Source: Paenibacillus sp. MAEPY2 (GTDB lineage: Bacteria; Bacillota; Bacilli; Paenibacillales; Paenibacillaceae). Taken from it: a stretch of 64,000 bases of DNA. Positions 43,401 to 51,261 of this stretch are shown here, one piece after another; the first letter of the stretch is position 1; every line of letters starts with the position of its first letter. A program made the translations under genes and the position numbers. The notes under the pieces were generated by a model. That model worked only from the letters and a program-made list of their open reading frames with translations. It did no database searches and was not told the origin of the DNA. The stretch covers positions 186,001-250,000 of the forward strand of contig NZ_AWUK01000013.1 in assembly GCF_000499205.1 (NCBI RefSeq), read 5' to 3'.

Positions 43401-44797
43401 AAGGGATAATAGGAAAGACCGATAATATCGTACTGCAGTCCCTTTTTCTCCAATTCACCGAAATACCAGTCAAATGTATCTGCTTTGCCCCCTTCAGCCA
43501 GATGGATCATAATTTGAACCTGATTTCCTCCAGGGACATCGCGCACGCCATTAACTCCACTCTGAAGCAATGCCACGTTTTCATCAAAATTGATTTTACT
43601 ATTCAATCCGTTTAACACACCGCTGTTGATTTCATTACCAATCTGTACCATGTCGGGCATGGCGCCCGCATCCTTCATTTCACCTACCACTTCACGCGTG
43701 TATTCATACACCGCCGTCTTCAATTCATCGAACGAGAGGTTTTCCCAGGCCTTGGGACGAAGCTGTTGACCGGGATGTGCCCACTCATCGGAATAATGGA
43801 AATCCAGTAGGATCTTCATGCCTTTCTCTTTTACCCGCTGAGCCAGACGAATCACATCGTCCTTGTCGTTGTATCCATTTGATTTCTGTGGGTCATTCCA
43901 CAGACGAAGCCGCACATAGTTCACGCCACGGTCTTTGAGAATATCGAGCAGATCGCGTTCTGCGCCATTACTGTCCAGATAATAACCACCATTATCCTCA
44001 ATGGCGGTTAACGTGGAAATATCCACCCCTCTGACAAAATCACTGCGGTATCCTTCTACCGTAACGGTAGCTACAGGTTGAACCGATGCTCCGTAGACGG
44101 CTCCTGTTACTGTGAAGTTAACTGCTGAAGCATACTGTGATGGGTCAATTCCCTCCCATTCGACAGGGACAAGGCCCGATTTACCGTTCTGGTAATGTGC
44201 CGTGACTTCAGTAGGCAAAACAGGCGCGCTCCGGCTTACGGTAGACACGTTGACTGCATCATAACTTGTGATATCTGCCGGGTCACGTACCTCTTTCTCG
44301 CCCCAGATTTGCAGCTCGGAAATGCCAGGCCACCAGTCAGTACCCGCATAATAAGGAATCGTGACCTTTACGTACTGAACTGCGTCCGCCTGAAAATCCA
44401 GATTGGCTACACTCTGGGGCGTTTCGTTAGTCGTTTGATCCGCTACCGAAGTCCAGGTATTTCCATCCTCCGAAACTTCAACCAAAAACTTCACCACCTG
44501 GTTTGCATCCTTCCACGTTATTTCCGCGCCGGAAAGATGGTATGAAGCTCCCAGGTTTACCGTCAACCAGTGCGGTTGATCCACTGAAGTAGGACTGTCC
44601 GCACTCCATTTCGTATTGTCTTTGCCATCCACTGCGTTCTCTTTATTGCCCCCCCACTGCAGATCCTCCGAGCTGACTGTTACCGTCTTGCCCAGTGCAA
44701 CGTCTACTTTCGCTGCTGCCGCTGGTCGAGCCATCAGACCCAGATCACAGAACAACAGCAGTAATACGAGACAGCCGCTTATGTATCTTTTGTGCAT
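40433..44797 (-). CDS. SLH-anchored arabinogalactan endo-beta-1,4-galactanase (GH53) with CBM32-like domains
   Basis: This exported 1454-residue enzyme cleaves beta-1,4-galactan side chains of pectin. Order: signal peptide (1-28, ending ARPAAA); F5/8-type galactose-binding domain (about 30-166); Ig-like domain (about 178-250); GH53 barrel (about 253-600) with acid/base Glu389 in QIGNEIN and nucleophile Glu493 in IIAETSYPF; FIVAR-like helical repeats (about 610-815); a second F5/8 domain (about 830-950); another FIVAR repeat; a Pro/Ser/Gln linker (about 1022-1050); a beta domain; and three SLH repeats (about 1260-1454) that bind the cell wall. Compared with the typical roughly 400-residue galactanase it is a large cell-surface form. 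Iron or catabolite control is suggested by sites upstream. Confidence 0.95.
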   Translation of the reverse strand: MHKRYISGCLVLLLLFCDLGLMARPAAAAKVDVALGKTVTVSSEDLQWGGNKENAVDGKDNTKWSADSPTSVDQPHWLTVNLGASYHLSGAEITWKDANQVVKFLVEVSEDGNTWTSVADQTTNETPQSVANLDFQADAVQYVKVTIPYYAGTDWWPGISELQIWGEKEVRDPADITSYDAVNVSTVSRSAPVLPTEVTAHYQNGKSGLVPVEWEGIDPSQYASAVNFTVTGAVYGASVQPVATVTVEGYRSDFVRGVDISTLTAIEDNGGYYLDSNGAERDLLDILKDRGVNYVRLRLWNDPQKSNGYNDKDDVIRLAQRVKEKGMKILLDFHYSDEWAHPGQQLRPKAWENLSFDELKTAVYEYTREVVGEMKDAGAMPDMVQIGNEINSGVLNGLNSKINFDENVALLQSGVNGVRDVPGGNQVQIMIHLAEGGKADTFDWYFGELEKKGLQYDIIGLSYYPFWHGTFADVRKTMNEVSAKYGKEVIIAETSYPFSYKNGDAHGNIIGNPETLNVGGATFPATVQGQYDAIAGIMDMISQVPNQKGAGFFYWEPAWIAADVGWIASEGDAWENHAMFDYDEYPANGGYSYEGRALPSLDVYKRGLDILPADRKELSAAITRAQALESSDFTPESWPALAPAIAAAENVYKLAYTSGGVTQQDTDAAATNLHTVMQQLDVIPANRNALEAIIGEAKTYKETDWSAATWAVLTKALARAEQVMADPRSTQTEVNTSAKQVEAAIHGLSNVDKTELTQFIGETQQLTESSYTQRSWANLKAALLSAITVKDKQDANQTEVQEALATLQKANNNLVLLEALTTGKTATASSSAGTGGGQANSPGGAIDSNPNTSWGTDQSVGSWWQVDLGATAVIRKLEMSMWSGGIKYKIEVSNDNENFVKVVDTTSDVVVSTNPRHILPAGTEARYIRLTITAGSEWVGFMDFEAYGVFPADKSSLETTVNSAAKLRQSEYTAASWNVFAQALSLGRLLINDAEASAQEISGADTALKETVSQLVRQESTLGQPSQPGQPAQPSTPGSSQNQNPGNSSVTPSVETGNPGESGSITFKGTSTGSGTYVIQPDMKQLSQMIQGMAAGSKKLTLIADVPKDSKAVTFQLNANLLQEWARIDALQSLELTMKQTSVRIPLSSLKDTRSEDVATMDVILAEDSTANLSEAQKKAIGNRHVVSVDLLLNGQPLQWTDRAIEMTMSNVQYSNAEDVVLVIQSLLPNGEMKPVTFTQYDETTNSLAFKPLQSGPFVITEVQVPLNDLQSYSWAIKEVQNLYGKGIISGMTDTQFSPQAELTRAQFLQMIIKGIGESRLPDTSTSFPMDVKSNQWYSDSVRLGLEMGIVQGRADGSFGANERISREDMAVMLNRAIQVMKQEASAVVDSSSSSAGFHDDAAIAANAKQAVAAMREQGVLKGMADGTFAPKQHANRAQGAVAVTRIMEQIYSF

Positions 44798-44845
44798 GCT
44801 TAATCTCCCCCTAATCGTGTTTGGTTCAACTTAAACAAAGAATGT

Positions 44846-44876
44846 TGTAAATCATTATCATTGTAAGCGCTTAACA
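44846..44876 (-). promoter_or_regulatory. Fur-like and CRE-like sites before the galactanase gene
   Basis: TGTAAATCATTATCA (44846-44860) matches the Fur 7-1-7 consensus at 13 of 15 positions on the minus strand. Adjacent TGTAAGCGCTTAACA (44862-44876) resembles a catabolite-responsive element with one extra base. Both lie 49-79 bp before the ATG. The evidence is weak and each may be chance. Confidence 0.35.
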
Positions 44877-44976
44877 ATAAACGAGGACACGGTATTATCC
44901 CAAGGAAATAGCAGTTATTTTAACAGATTGATTGGTAATTCCTTGCTCAACGCGGATCGATTCCCATTCTTAACAT

Positions 44977-45020
44977 AAAAAATCTGTCCCCTCCACCACA
45001 CCGGCGGATTGGAACAGATT
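44977..45020 (-). terminator. Rho-independent terminator after the YceI gene
   Basis: On the minus strand AATCTGT pairs with ACAGATT with an inner CCgCC/GGaGG stem, followed by TTTTTT. Confidence 0.8.
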
Positions 45021-45042
45021 CGGGTCTTGTATGTTCAAATGC

Positions 45043-45762
45043 TTATTTGTTGAGCTTCAGTTCCAGTTGTACCTGAATGTCATTTTCAGTAGAAAGAACT
45101 ACCGAATGTGGATTTTCCATACCAAAATCTTCAAAGGTAACCATCGTTGTGGCGGACAACAACACCTGGTCATTTTCATAAGCGGCTTTTACGTCAAATG
45201 TAGCCTCTTTCTCAATCCCTTTTACCGTAAGGGTTCCGTTCATTTTAAAGTCCACTGTCTGGCCTACCGGCCATTCCGTTGGCACACCTTCAAATGAGGT
45301 AGCGGTAAATGTAGCTTGTGGATACGTAGAAACATCGAAGAAATCAGCTTCTTTCACATGTCCATCCCGCTGGCTATTACCTGAATCAATGGCACTCATC
45401 TCAATCTGTCCATCCGCTTTCATCTGGGACGCATCGTCTACATTAAGGATTAAGTTACCGCTGACCTGTTCGTCCGCAAAATTAACCGTCTCCTGGGATG
45501 TCGTTACGGAGAAATATACTTTCGAACCTTCGCTGATGCTCCAGTCTCCATTCAATTGCCCTGCTGCGGCTGTTTCGTTGGATACGCTTGTGCCACTGTC
45601 CGATCCTGCTCCCGTTGTGGACGCGGCGGTGCTGGCAGGAAGCACCTGCTCAATCTCGACGTTGTTGCCCAGGTAACTGTTCGCGAAATAATAACCTCCG
45701 CCCCCAAGAATGACGATTGCTGCCGCACCTGAGATCATCCATGTTTTTGTCTTTTTGTTCAT
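45043..45762 (-). CDS. Membrane-anchored YceI-family protein
   Basis: The 239-residue protein has an N-terminal membrane anchor (about 8-28), a Thr/Ser/Gly-rich linker (about 40-72) and a YceI domain (about 75-238). Its lipocalin-like barrel binds isoprenoid-type lipids in relatives. Motifs are WSISEGSKVYFSV, INSGNSQRDGHVKEADFFDV-like DSGNSQRDGHVKEADFFDV, and KGIEKEATFDVKAAY. ATG 45762 has GGAGGAG nine bases upstream; GTG 45765 is an alternative. A two-component system starts on the opposite strand 190 bp away, so the protein may be its target or its signal source. Confidence 0.88.
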   Translation of the reverse strand: MNKKTKTWMISGAAAIVILGGGGYYFANSYLGNNVEIEQVLPASTAASTTGAGSDSGTSVSNETAAAGQLNGDWSISEGSKVYFSVTTSQETVNFADEQVSGNLILNVDDASQMKADGQIEMSAIDSGNSQRDGHVKEADFFDVSTYPQATFTATSFEGVPTEWPVGQTVDFKMNGTLTVKGIEKEATFDVKAAYENDQVLLSATTMVTFEDFGMENPHSVVLSTENDIQVQLELKLNK

Positions 45763-45952
45763 CACTATTCTCCTCCAATGGGTAACTGTATAAGTTGGTT
45801 ATGTATCAGCATCTTAACAGCCCAATGTGTCAGGATGACGTCAAGAAATGACGTACAACGCATTTTTTCTGAAAATAATTGCCTCATTGGCATTGTGCTT
45901 CCGCTCATGTAAAATCAGTACACAAGCTTCTGAAATGAAAGGAGACGCCTTC

Positions 45953-46639
45953 TTGAAATCCATACTCATCGTCGAAGACGAGCAGGCGATTGCCCGAGTG
46001 CTGGCTGCCTATCTTCGAAAAGCGGGATTCGACGTTCGTCATGCAGCGGATGGGCCGACTGCTCTAACTCTATTTGATTCGGATGTTCCTTCCCTGGTCT
46101 TGCTGGATGTGATGCTGCCTGGAATGGACGGTTGGGATCTGCTGCGAATGATTCGTGAAAAAAGTGCTTGTCCCGTCATCATGCTAACCGCACTGGATGA
46201 TATTCAGGACCGTCTGAACGGTCTGAATGCCGGTGCTGACGATTATATGAGCAAACCCTTTGTGCCTGAGGAGGTCGTAGCCCGCGTCAATGCTGTACTT
46301 CGCCGCAATCCACACTGGACAGCTGGTGGTGAAGGCAAACGTTATTTTGGCAATCTGGTTATTGATCTGGCTGCCAAACAGGTACTTTTGAACGGAGCAG
46401 AGGTTGCCCTGACACCACGAGATTTGTCACTGCTCCTGTTCCTGTCAGAATATCCTAACCGTACATTTACACGGGATCATCTCATTGAACAGGTATGGGG
46501 CATGGACTATGACGGAAGTGACCGGGCTGTGGACCTGTCGATCAAACGGCTGCGTCAGGCACTATCCCACTGGTTGCCGGAAACAGGAGAAATTCGGACT
46601 TTACGGGGAATGGGGTATCAATTTTGGATCGCCAACTAA
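45953..46639 (+). CDS. OmpR-family response regulator
   Basis: The 228-residue regulator has a receiver with VEDE (7-10), phosphorylated Asp52 in LLDVMLPGMDG and Lys in YMSKPF, and a C-terminal winged helix with DRAVDLSIKRLRQALSHWL. The start is TTG 45953, with AGGAG eight bases away; the frame opens earlier at 45848 without a site, and the added residues are not receiver-like. The histidine kinase gene overlaps it by 16 bases. It is divergent from the YceI gene. Confidence 0.92.
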   Translation: MKSILIVEDEQAIARVLAAYLRKAGFDVRHAADGPTALTLFDSDVPSLVLLDVMLPGMDGWDLLRMIREKSACPVIMLTALDDIQDRLNGLNAGADDYMSKPFVPEEVVARVNAVLRRNPHWTAGGEGKRYFGNLVIDLAAKQVLLNGAEVALTPRDLSLLLFLSEYPNRTFTRDHLIEQVWGMDYDGSDRAVDLSIKRLRQALSHWLPETGEIRTLRGMGYQFWIAN

Positions 46640-48087
46640 AAGGAAATACGCCAAAACGTAAAACATCCATTCTGTCCTACTGGACGCTTCGATATTTTCT
46701 AATCCTATTCATCGGTTTCACCATTATTGTTGCAGGGGCACTCTACTGGATCCGAACCACCTCCATTGAGAAAGGTCTTAAAACGGCCCAACTGCTGGGA
46801 CTGGAAATCGCCGAGAAGGTAGCTGGAGCCGAGAATAAAATTCATGTCCCTCCGGATCTCGACAGGCTGGTGGACAAGCGTACCAAACTTTTCAATACGG
46901 ACAATTACTTTTGTATTATGGTGCTGGACAATAATAACCAATTAATTTATTCCAAACCGAAAATGACTCAGCAGGATGTGTATAACCGATTGTCAGACGA
47001 TATGGGTGAACCCCGAAACAAAAAATTTGCCGGGGTGACGGTTAACGTCACGGATGACGATCAAACGCTCGGTAAAGTGTGGGTCATGCAATCCAAAAAG
47101 TCCATTGCATACAATCCGGAAACGATGCTGGTGGTGTGCATCCTGTTCGTTGCATTAATCCTGTGTGGTTGGTTTACGATCTACCTCCTGTCCCGCAAGC
47201 TCTCCAGGCCTATTCGCCAGGTCGCTCATGCCGCAGAGCAGATCCGAAACGGAAATTATGAAGTCAATTTGGATCTGAACACACGGGAACGGGAGATGAA
47301 TGAACTTGTCGAATCCTTTCGCGAGATGTCCATTCGTTTGCAGCAGTTGGAGGAATGGCGTGCCCTGTCGCTTGCTGGGGTAACCCATGAATTGAAAACA
47401 CCGGTAACTTCAATTAAAGGACTTGTAATGGCTGTTCGGGATGATATCGTCAGTCCCGAGGAAGCGAAGGAATTTCTGGACATTGCACTCAAAGAATCCG
47501 AACGTATGGAACGCATGGTCGCTGACCTGCTTGATTACAATGCGATGAGCGCTGGAAGTGTTGCTGTTCGTCGGGAACGTATAGATCTGAATTTACTGGT
47601 GGGTGAGATTATCTATCAGTGGAAAATCGCTTATGAGGACAAGTCTCCCGAGATTGAATTGCACACACCTCCGGGTACGCTCTATACCATCGGTGATGCA
47701 CTTCGGATTCAGCAGATCATGGTCAACCTGCTCAATAACGGGCTCCAAGCCGCAGCTTCCGACCAAGCTGCTGTCTTTCATATCCGTTTGCGTGTGGAGG
47801 CGGACAAGCTGTTTGTTGATGTACAGGATAACGGTACGGGTATCTCCAAAGAAGATCAACCCAAGATCTTCGAACGTTTCTATCGTGGCGAGATTAAAAA
47901 ACGCCGTACCCGCGGGCTAGGTTTGGGACTGACCTATAGCCGCCTGCTTGCTCGAGCCCAGGGAGGGGATTTAACCCTGATTTCCAGCAGTCATGAGGGC
48001 AGTCTGTTCACCTTAGCCTTGCCACGTTGGTCGGGTCCGGAAAAGCCAGAGATAGAACCACTTTACCGCGCAGCGGCAAATGCGTAG
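46624..48087 (+). CDS. HAMP-domain sensor histidine kinase
   Basis: The 487-residue kinase has membrane segments at about 24-42 and 167-188 around a 120-residue extracellular sensor domain. A HAMP linker follows (about 190-240), then the H-box GVTHELKTPVTS (His255), N-box QIMVNLLNNGLQAA and G boxes DNGTGIS and GLGLGLTYSRL. The start is TTG 46624, which overlaps the regulator gene by 16 bases, so the genes are translationally coupled. The ligand is unknown; the facing YceI gene suggests a lipid or envelope signal. Confidence 0.92.
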   Translation: MDRQLKGNTPKRKTSILSYWTLRYFLILFIGFTIIVAGALYWIRTTSIEKGLKTAQLLGLEIAEKVAGAENKIHVPPDLDRLVDKRTKLFNTDNYFCIMVLDNNNQLIYSKPKMTQQDVYNRLSDDMGEPRNKKFAGVTVNVTDDDQTLGKVWVMQSKKSIAYNPETMLVVCILFVALILCGWFTIYLLSRKLSRPIRQVAHAAEQIRNGNYEVNLDLNTREREMNELVESFREMSIRLQQLEEWRALSLAGVTHELKTPVTSIKGLVMAVRDDIVSPEEAKEFLDIALKESERMERMVADLLDYNAMSAGSVAVRRERIDLNLLVGEIIYQWKIAYEDKSPEIELHTPPGTLYTIGDALRIQQIMVNLLNNGLQAAASDQAAVFHIRLRVEADKLFVDVQDNGTGISKEDQPKIFERFYRGEIKKRRTRGLGLGLTYSRLLARAQGGDLTLISSSHEGSLFTLALPRWSGPEKPEIEPLYRAAANA

Positions 48088-48166
48088 CACCACGATACAC
48101 ATGTCATAAGCGTGCTTTCTTCAGATGCCAAGAACCAAAGACAGATAGCTAAAGTAACACGCTGAA

Positions 48167-48214
48167 ATATCAAATAGCCCGGCATTCCTTCATGGGGACC
48201 GGGCTATTTGATAT
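48167..48214. terminator. Bidirectional terminator with a 16-bp perfect stem
   Basis: ATATCAAATAGCCCGG (48167-48182) pairs exactly with CCGGGCTATTTGATAT (48199-48214) across a 16-base loop. It lies between the kinase gene and the convergent AAA+ gene. Confidence 0.85.
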
Positions 48215-48247
48215 GTGACGACAGTAAGGGATATTCATATAAGCATA

Positions 48248-49060
48248 CTATGTGGTCAGTACACGCGGCATATATTCTGCATATGCGTCATCAATGAGTT
48301 GCTCATGCAACGGGCTACTCGCAATAATCGCTTTCCGTTTTGCTTTTAAGACAATCTGCTCTACATCCGCATAGCTGCATCCTGTGAGGCGTTCACACGT
48401 GTAATCTTCCATTCGGCTCTCCTGTTCAAACTGCCCGATCAGCTTGCTGATATATAATCTACGGCTCGACTCATCCGGCATCCCGTAGGTCATTTTGGTA
48501 TCAAATCGCCGCCATATTGCCTGATCTAGCTGTGTCTCCAGGTTGGTCGCGGCAACAAGAATGCTATCTCCTTCGAATTCGTCCAGGCATTGCAGCAGTG
48601 TATTAACAACACGAGCCATCTCTTTAACCTCATCATTGCTTTCACGTGTACGCCCAACGGCATCAAATTCATCAAGGAACAGCACACAGGGGTTAGCCCG
48701 GGCATATTCAAACAATTTACGAACATTGCTTCCCGTTTCCCCAAGATGGCTGTGAATAATGGCATCGAGCCTTACAAGGACCAGCGGAAGCTGAAGTCGG
48801 TGTGCAAGATGGAAGGCAGTTAATGTTTTGCCTGTACCCGGAGGACCAAACATTACCATTTTGTTCGGCATCGGTACATCGTGATCTGCAAACTGCTCTT
48901 TCATACCGAGAATGGTAATAAACTCTTCAACCACTCGTTCATTATCTGCGGAGAATACAATATGCTTTGCCTTTCGTCCGCACTCTTTCGGTGAATAAAA
49001 AGCGGCCATATCGATGCCTTTTGCACGTGGAATCCGGTTTATATGGTTAGTTTTGCTCAT
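48248..49060 (-). CDS. Stand-alone AAA+ ATPase
   Basis: The 270-residue ATPase has one AAA+ module: Walker A GPPGTGKT (72-79), Walker B VLFLDEFD (126-133), sensor-1 ATN (171-173) and Arg fingers WRRFD. The lid sequence SYADVEQIVLKAKRKA has the FtsH/Cdc48-type sensor-2 position. There is no N-terminal domain or protease. Orphan AAA+ proteins of this size usually remodel or unfold partner proteins, and some pair with subtilisin-like proteases, but no partner gene adjoins. An AAGGAG site precedes ATG 49060. Single-gene unit with a strong terminator. Specific function unknown. Confidence 0.85.
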   Translation of the reverse strand: MSKTNHINRIPRAKGIDMAAFYSPKECGRKAKHIVFSADNERVVEEFITILGMKEQFADHDVPMPNKMVMFGPPGTGKTLTAFHLAHRLQLPLVLVRLDAIIHSHLGETGSNVRKLFEYARANPCVLFLDEFDAVGRTRESNDEVKEMARVVNTLLQCLDEFEGDSILVAATNLETQLDQAIWRRFDTKMTYGMPDESSRRLYISKLIGQFEQESRMEDYTCERLTGCSYADVEQIVLKAKRKAIIASSPLHEQLIDDAYAEYMPRVLTT

Positions 49061-49422
49061 CGTTGATCGTTCTCCTTCTTCTATGTTTCAGGGGGTCATC
49101 CCAAATTAAACCCCATCAATTCATTCTCATTCCTACTTAACACTTATTTTAATCGTAATTTTTACTATTAAATCATAACATATGGCGACCAATTTGCAAA
49201 GTTATCATGGCTCGTCCATCATTGTTTGGCAAGGTCGTCCAATTTGTTGCTTACAGCAGAAAAATTTGCTATTCTAAATATGCATCGTTGTGTATAACGC
49301 AAAAAAGCCCTCCATTTACGTGAGAGAGCATAAATTTTTCCAGATTTACAAGCGGCAACTTGTCATTTCCGGATGTTCTTTATACCAACGAATGTAATCC
49401 AATCGAAGTGAGGTTAACAATC
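49061..49422. other. Gene-free gap of 362 bp
   Basis: The gap between the AAA+ gene and the DUF1540 gene is A+T-rich. I see no open frame with a ribosome site, no tRNA-like fold and no strong dyad. It should hold promoters for both divergent genes. Confidence 0.6.
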
Positions 49423-49575
49423 ATGGCAAAAGACGTATTATGTGAGGTTAATTCCTGTCGTCACTGGGCTCAAGAAAACAAATGCAATGCTTCTTCAATC
49501 TACATCGTGAGTCACAGTTCCAAAAAAGTAAGCGAATCCGCTGAAACGGATTGCAAAACATTTGAAGTAAAATAA
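49423..49575 (+). CDS. DUF1540 cysteine-rich mini-protein
   Basis: The 50-residue protein fits the DUF1540 pattern, with Cys7, Cys12, Cys21 and Cys44, the conserved LCEVNSCRHWAQENKCNAS block and the ending DCKTFEVK. Such proteins probably bind a metal ion, and many are expressed in spores or clostridial/Bacillus stress states. ATG 49423 is well placed after GTGAGG; the frame opens earlier at 49360, but the upstream residues are not family-like. Terminator follows. Confidence 0.82.
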   Translation: MAKDVLCEVNSCRHWAQENKCNASSIYIVSHSSKKVSESAETDCKTFEVK

Positions 49576-49599
49576 GAAGAAATTCATATTGTACAAGTT

Positions 49600-49628
49600 A
49601 AAGGAGCCTTCGCGGTTCCTTTTTCTTT
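49600..49628 (+). terminator. Rho-independent terminator of the DUF1540 gene
   Basis: AAAGGAGCC pairs with GGTTCCTTT with a short TTCGC loop and is followed by TTCTTTT. Confidence 0.8.
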
Positions 49629-49645
49629 TGCTATTGTAACAAGAA

Positions 49646-49660
49646 TGATAATTATTATCA
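49646..49660. promoter_or_regulatory. Fur box of the HpaB-type hydroxylase gene
   Basis: TGATAATTATTATCA is a perfect 7-1-7 Fur site (TGATAAT-N-ATTATCA), 119 bp upstream of the ATG. It lies beyond the DUF1540 terminator. Confidence 0.88.
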
Positions 49661-49779
49661 AGCTCTTTTCTGCAAAATCTGAACTCCCCTCTCTTCATGC
49701 ACATTGGACTGCCTATTGACGTACACTACGAGAGCAGTCAAACTGCCCATGAACGAATAGATCATAGAGGTGAGTAACG

Positions 49780-51237
49780 ATGCCCGTAAAAAGTGGCAAA
49801 CAGTATATTGAACGTATCGATGCCCAGACTGTCCCCTGCTGGTACAAAGGGGAGCTTGTTACCGGAAAACGTTCTGAACATTTTGCGTTTGCAGGTTTGA
49901 TGGATACACAAGCCAAACTGTATGATCTTCAGTCCGATCCAAATTTTATCGACACGATGACTTATGCGTCCCCAGCTGATGGAAAACCCGTAGGCATATC
50001 CTTTTTGCCACCAACCAGCGTGGATGATCTGCGCAGACGTCGAGAAGCAATGAGCATCTGGTCAGGAACACATCATGGGTTTCTGGGACGATCACCCGAC
50101 TATATGAACACAGCGATCATGGCCTTTTATACCGGAGCAGCTATTCTTGAAGAAGTATCACCACAATACGCCGAAAATTTGAAAAACTACTATGCCTACT
50201 GCCGGGATAATGACATTACGCTCTCCCATGCTTTCATTCAGCCTCATGCCAGTAAAATTTCGGGACAGTTGGATGCGACCGAAGATTCCATTGCCGCAAA
50301 AGTGGTGGATCGCACTGAAGAAGGTCTGATCATCAATGGTGCATTCATGATGGCGACTCAGGCCGCCACGTCAGACGAAATACTGGTGTATCCTTCCCCT
50401 TCACCAGCACCGTTCGACGATGAAAATCCGTTCTCATTTGCCTTTGCTGTACCGAATGACCTGCCCGGCATCAGTCTCATCTGTCGGGATACCTACGCAG
50501 CCGAATCCAATTTCAACTATCCACTCAGCTCCAGATATGAAGAGATGGACAACATCGTCATTTTTGATCATGTGCTTGTTCCTCATGAGCGAATATTTTT
50601 CGCTGGTAATGAAGAAGTTTCCGGTCGGCTTTTTAGCGGTAGCAATTTTCACATTCACGCGGGACATCAGGTCATATGCCGATATATTGCCAAAACGGAA
50701 TTTGTTCTGGGTACCATTCAGTTACTCACGGATACGCTTGACCAGGTAGCCGAAACTCATGTGATAGAGAAAACAGCCAGAGTACTCACCGGCCTTGAAA
50801 CGTTAAAAGCACTGGCTCTGGCAGCAGAAGCCGGTGCTATAACAGATGGACGGGGATTTATTGTACCTGCCCCCAAACCATTAATGGCAGCAAACCTTTT
50901 GTTCCCCAAGCTGTATCCTGAGATGATTGAAATCCTGCAGCTCTTAGGTTCCAGCGGCGTAATTATGGTGCCTCAGGAAGAAGAATTCCGCTCTGATATC
51001 GCGCCGCACCTGGATATCTACCTAAGGGGAACCGATATGGTATCCCAGGAACGCACCGCATTGTTCCGCCTGATCTGGGAGCTTGGAGCAGGATCATTTG
51101 GAGGCAGACAGACCCAGTTCGAACGATTCTTTTTTGGCAACACGATCACCGTGTCGAACCGGATTTATTCAGCATACTCTGCAGATCAATCGTATCGTCA
51201 GCTCGTTCGTAATTTTATTTCCAAGACCGGCAAATAA
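49780..51237 (+). CDS. 4-hydroxyphenylacetate 3-hydroxylase-family FAD monooxygenase
   Basis: The 485-residue protein matches the oxygenase component of two-component flavin hydroxylases (HpaB/PvcC/YoaI-type). It uses reduced FAD and oxygen. Motifs are SGKQYIERID at the start, LGRSPDYMNTAIMAFYTGA near 100, HAFIQPHASKISGQLDATED, and the acyl-dehydrogenase-like DIYLRGTDMVSQERTALFRL late in the chain. ATG 49780 has AGAGGTGAG upstream. A perfect Fur box precedes it, and the adjacent convergent nitroreductase gene could supply reduced flavin. Iron control suggests a phenol hydroxylation step in a siderophore or catechol-related pathway, which is an inference. Confidence 0.9.
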   Translation: MPVKSGKQYIERIDAQTVPCWYKGELVTGKRSEHFAFAGLMDTQAKLYDLQSDPNFIDTMTYASPADGKPVGISFLPPTSVDDLRRRREAMSIWSGTHHGFLGRSPDYMNTAIMAFYTGAAILEEVSPQYAENLKNYYAYCRDNDITLSHAFIQPHASKISGQLDATEDSIAAKVVDRTEEGLIINGAFMMATQAATSDEILVYPSPSPAPFDDENPFSFAFAVPNDLPGISLICRDTYAAESNFNYPLSSRYEEMDNIVIFDHVLVPHERIFFAGNEEVSGRLFSGSNFHIHAGHQVICRYIAKTEFVLGTIQLLTDTLDQVAETHVIEKTARVLTGLETLKALALAAEAGAITDGRGFIVPAPKPLMAANLLFPKLYPEMIEILQLLGSSGVIMVPQEEEFRSDIAPHLDIYLRGTDMVSQERTALFRLIWELGAGSFGGRQTQFERFFFGNTITVSNRIYSAYSADQSYRQLVRNFISKTGK

Positions 51238-51261
51238 GAATGAGGGAGGATTCCCTCATTC
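51238..51261. terminator. Bidirectional hairpin between convergent genes
   Basis: GAATGAGGGA (51238-51247) pairs perfectly with TCCCTCATTC (51252-51261). It overlaps the stop of the nitroreductase gene and begins right after the hydroxylase stop. Confidence 0.75.
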
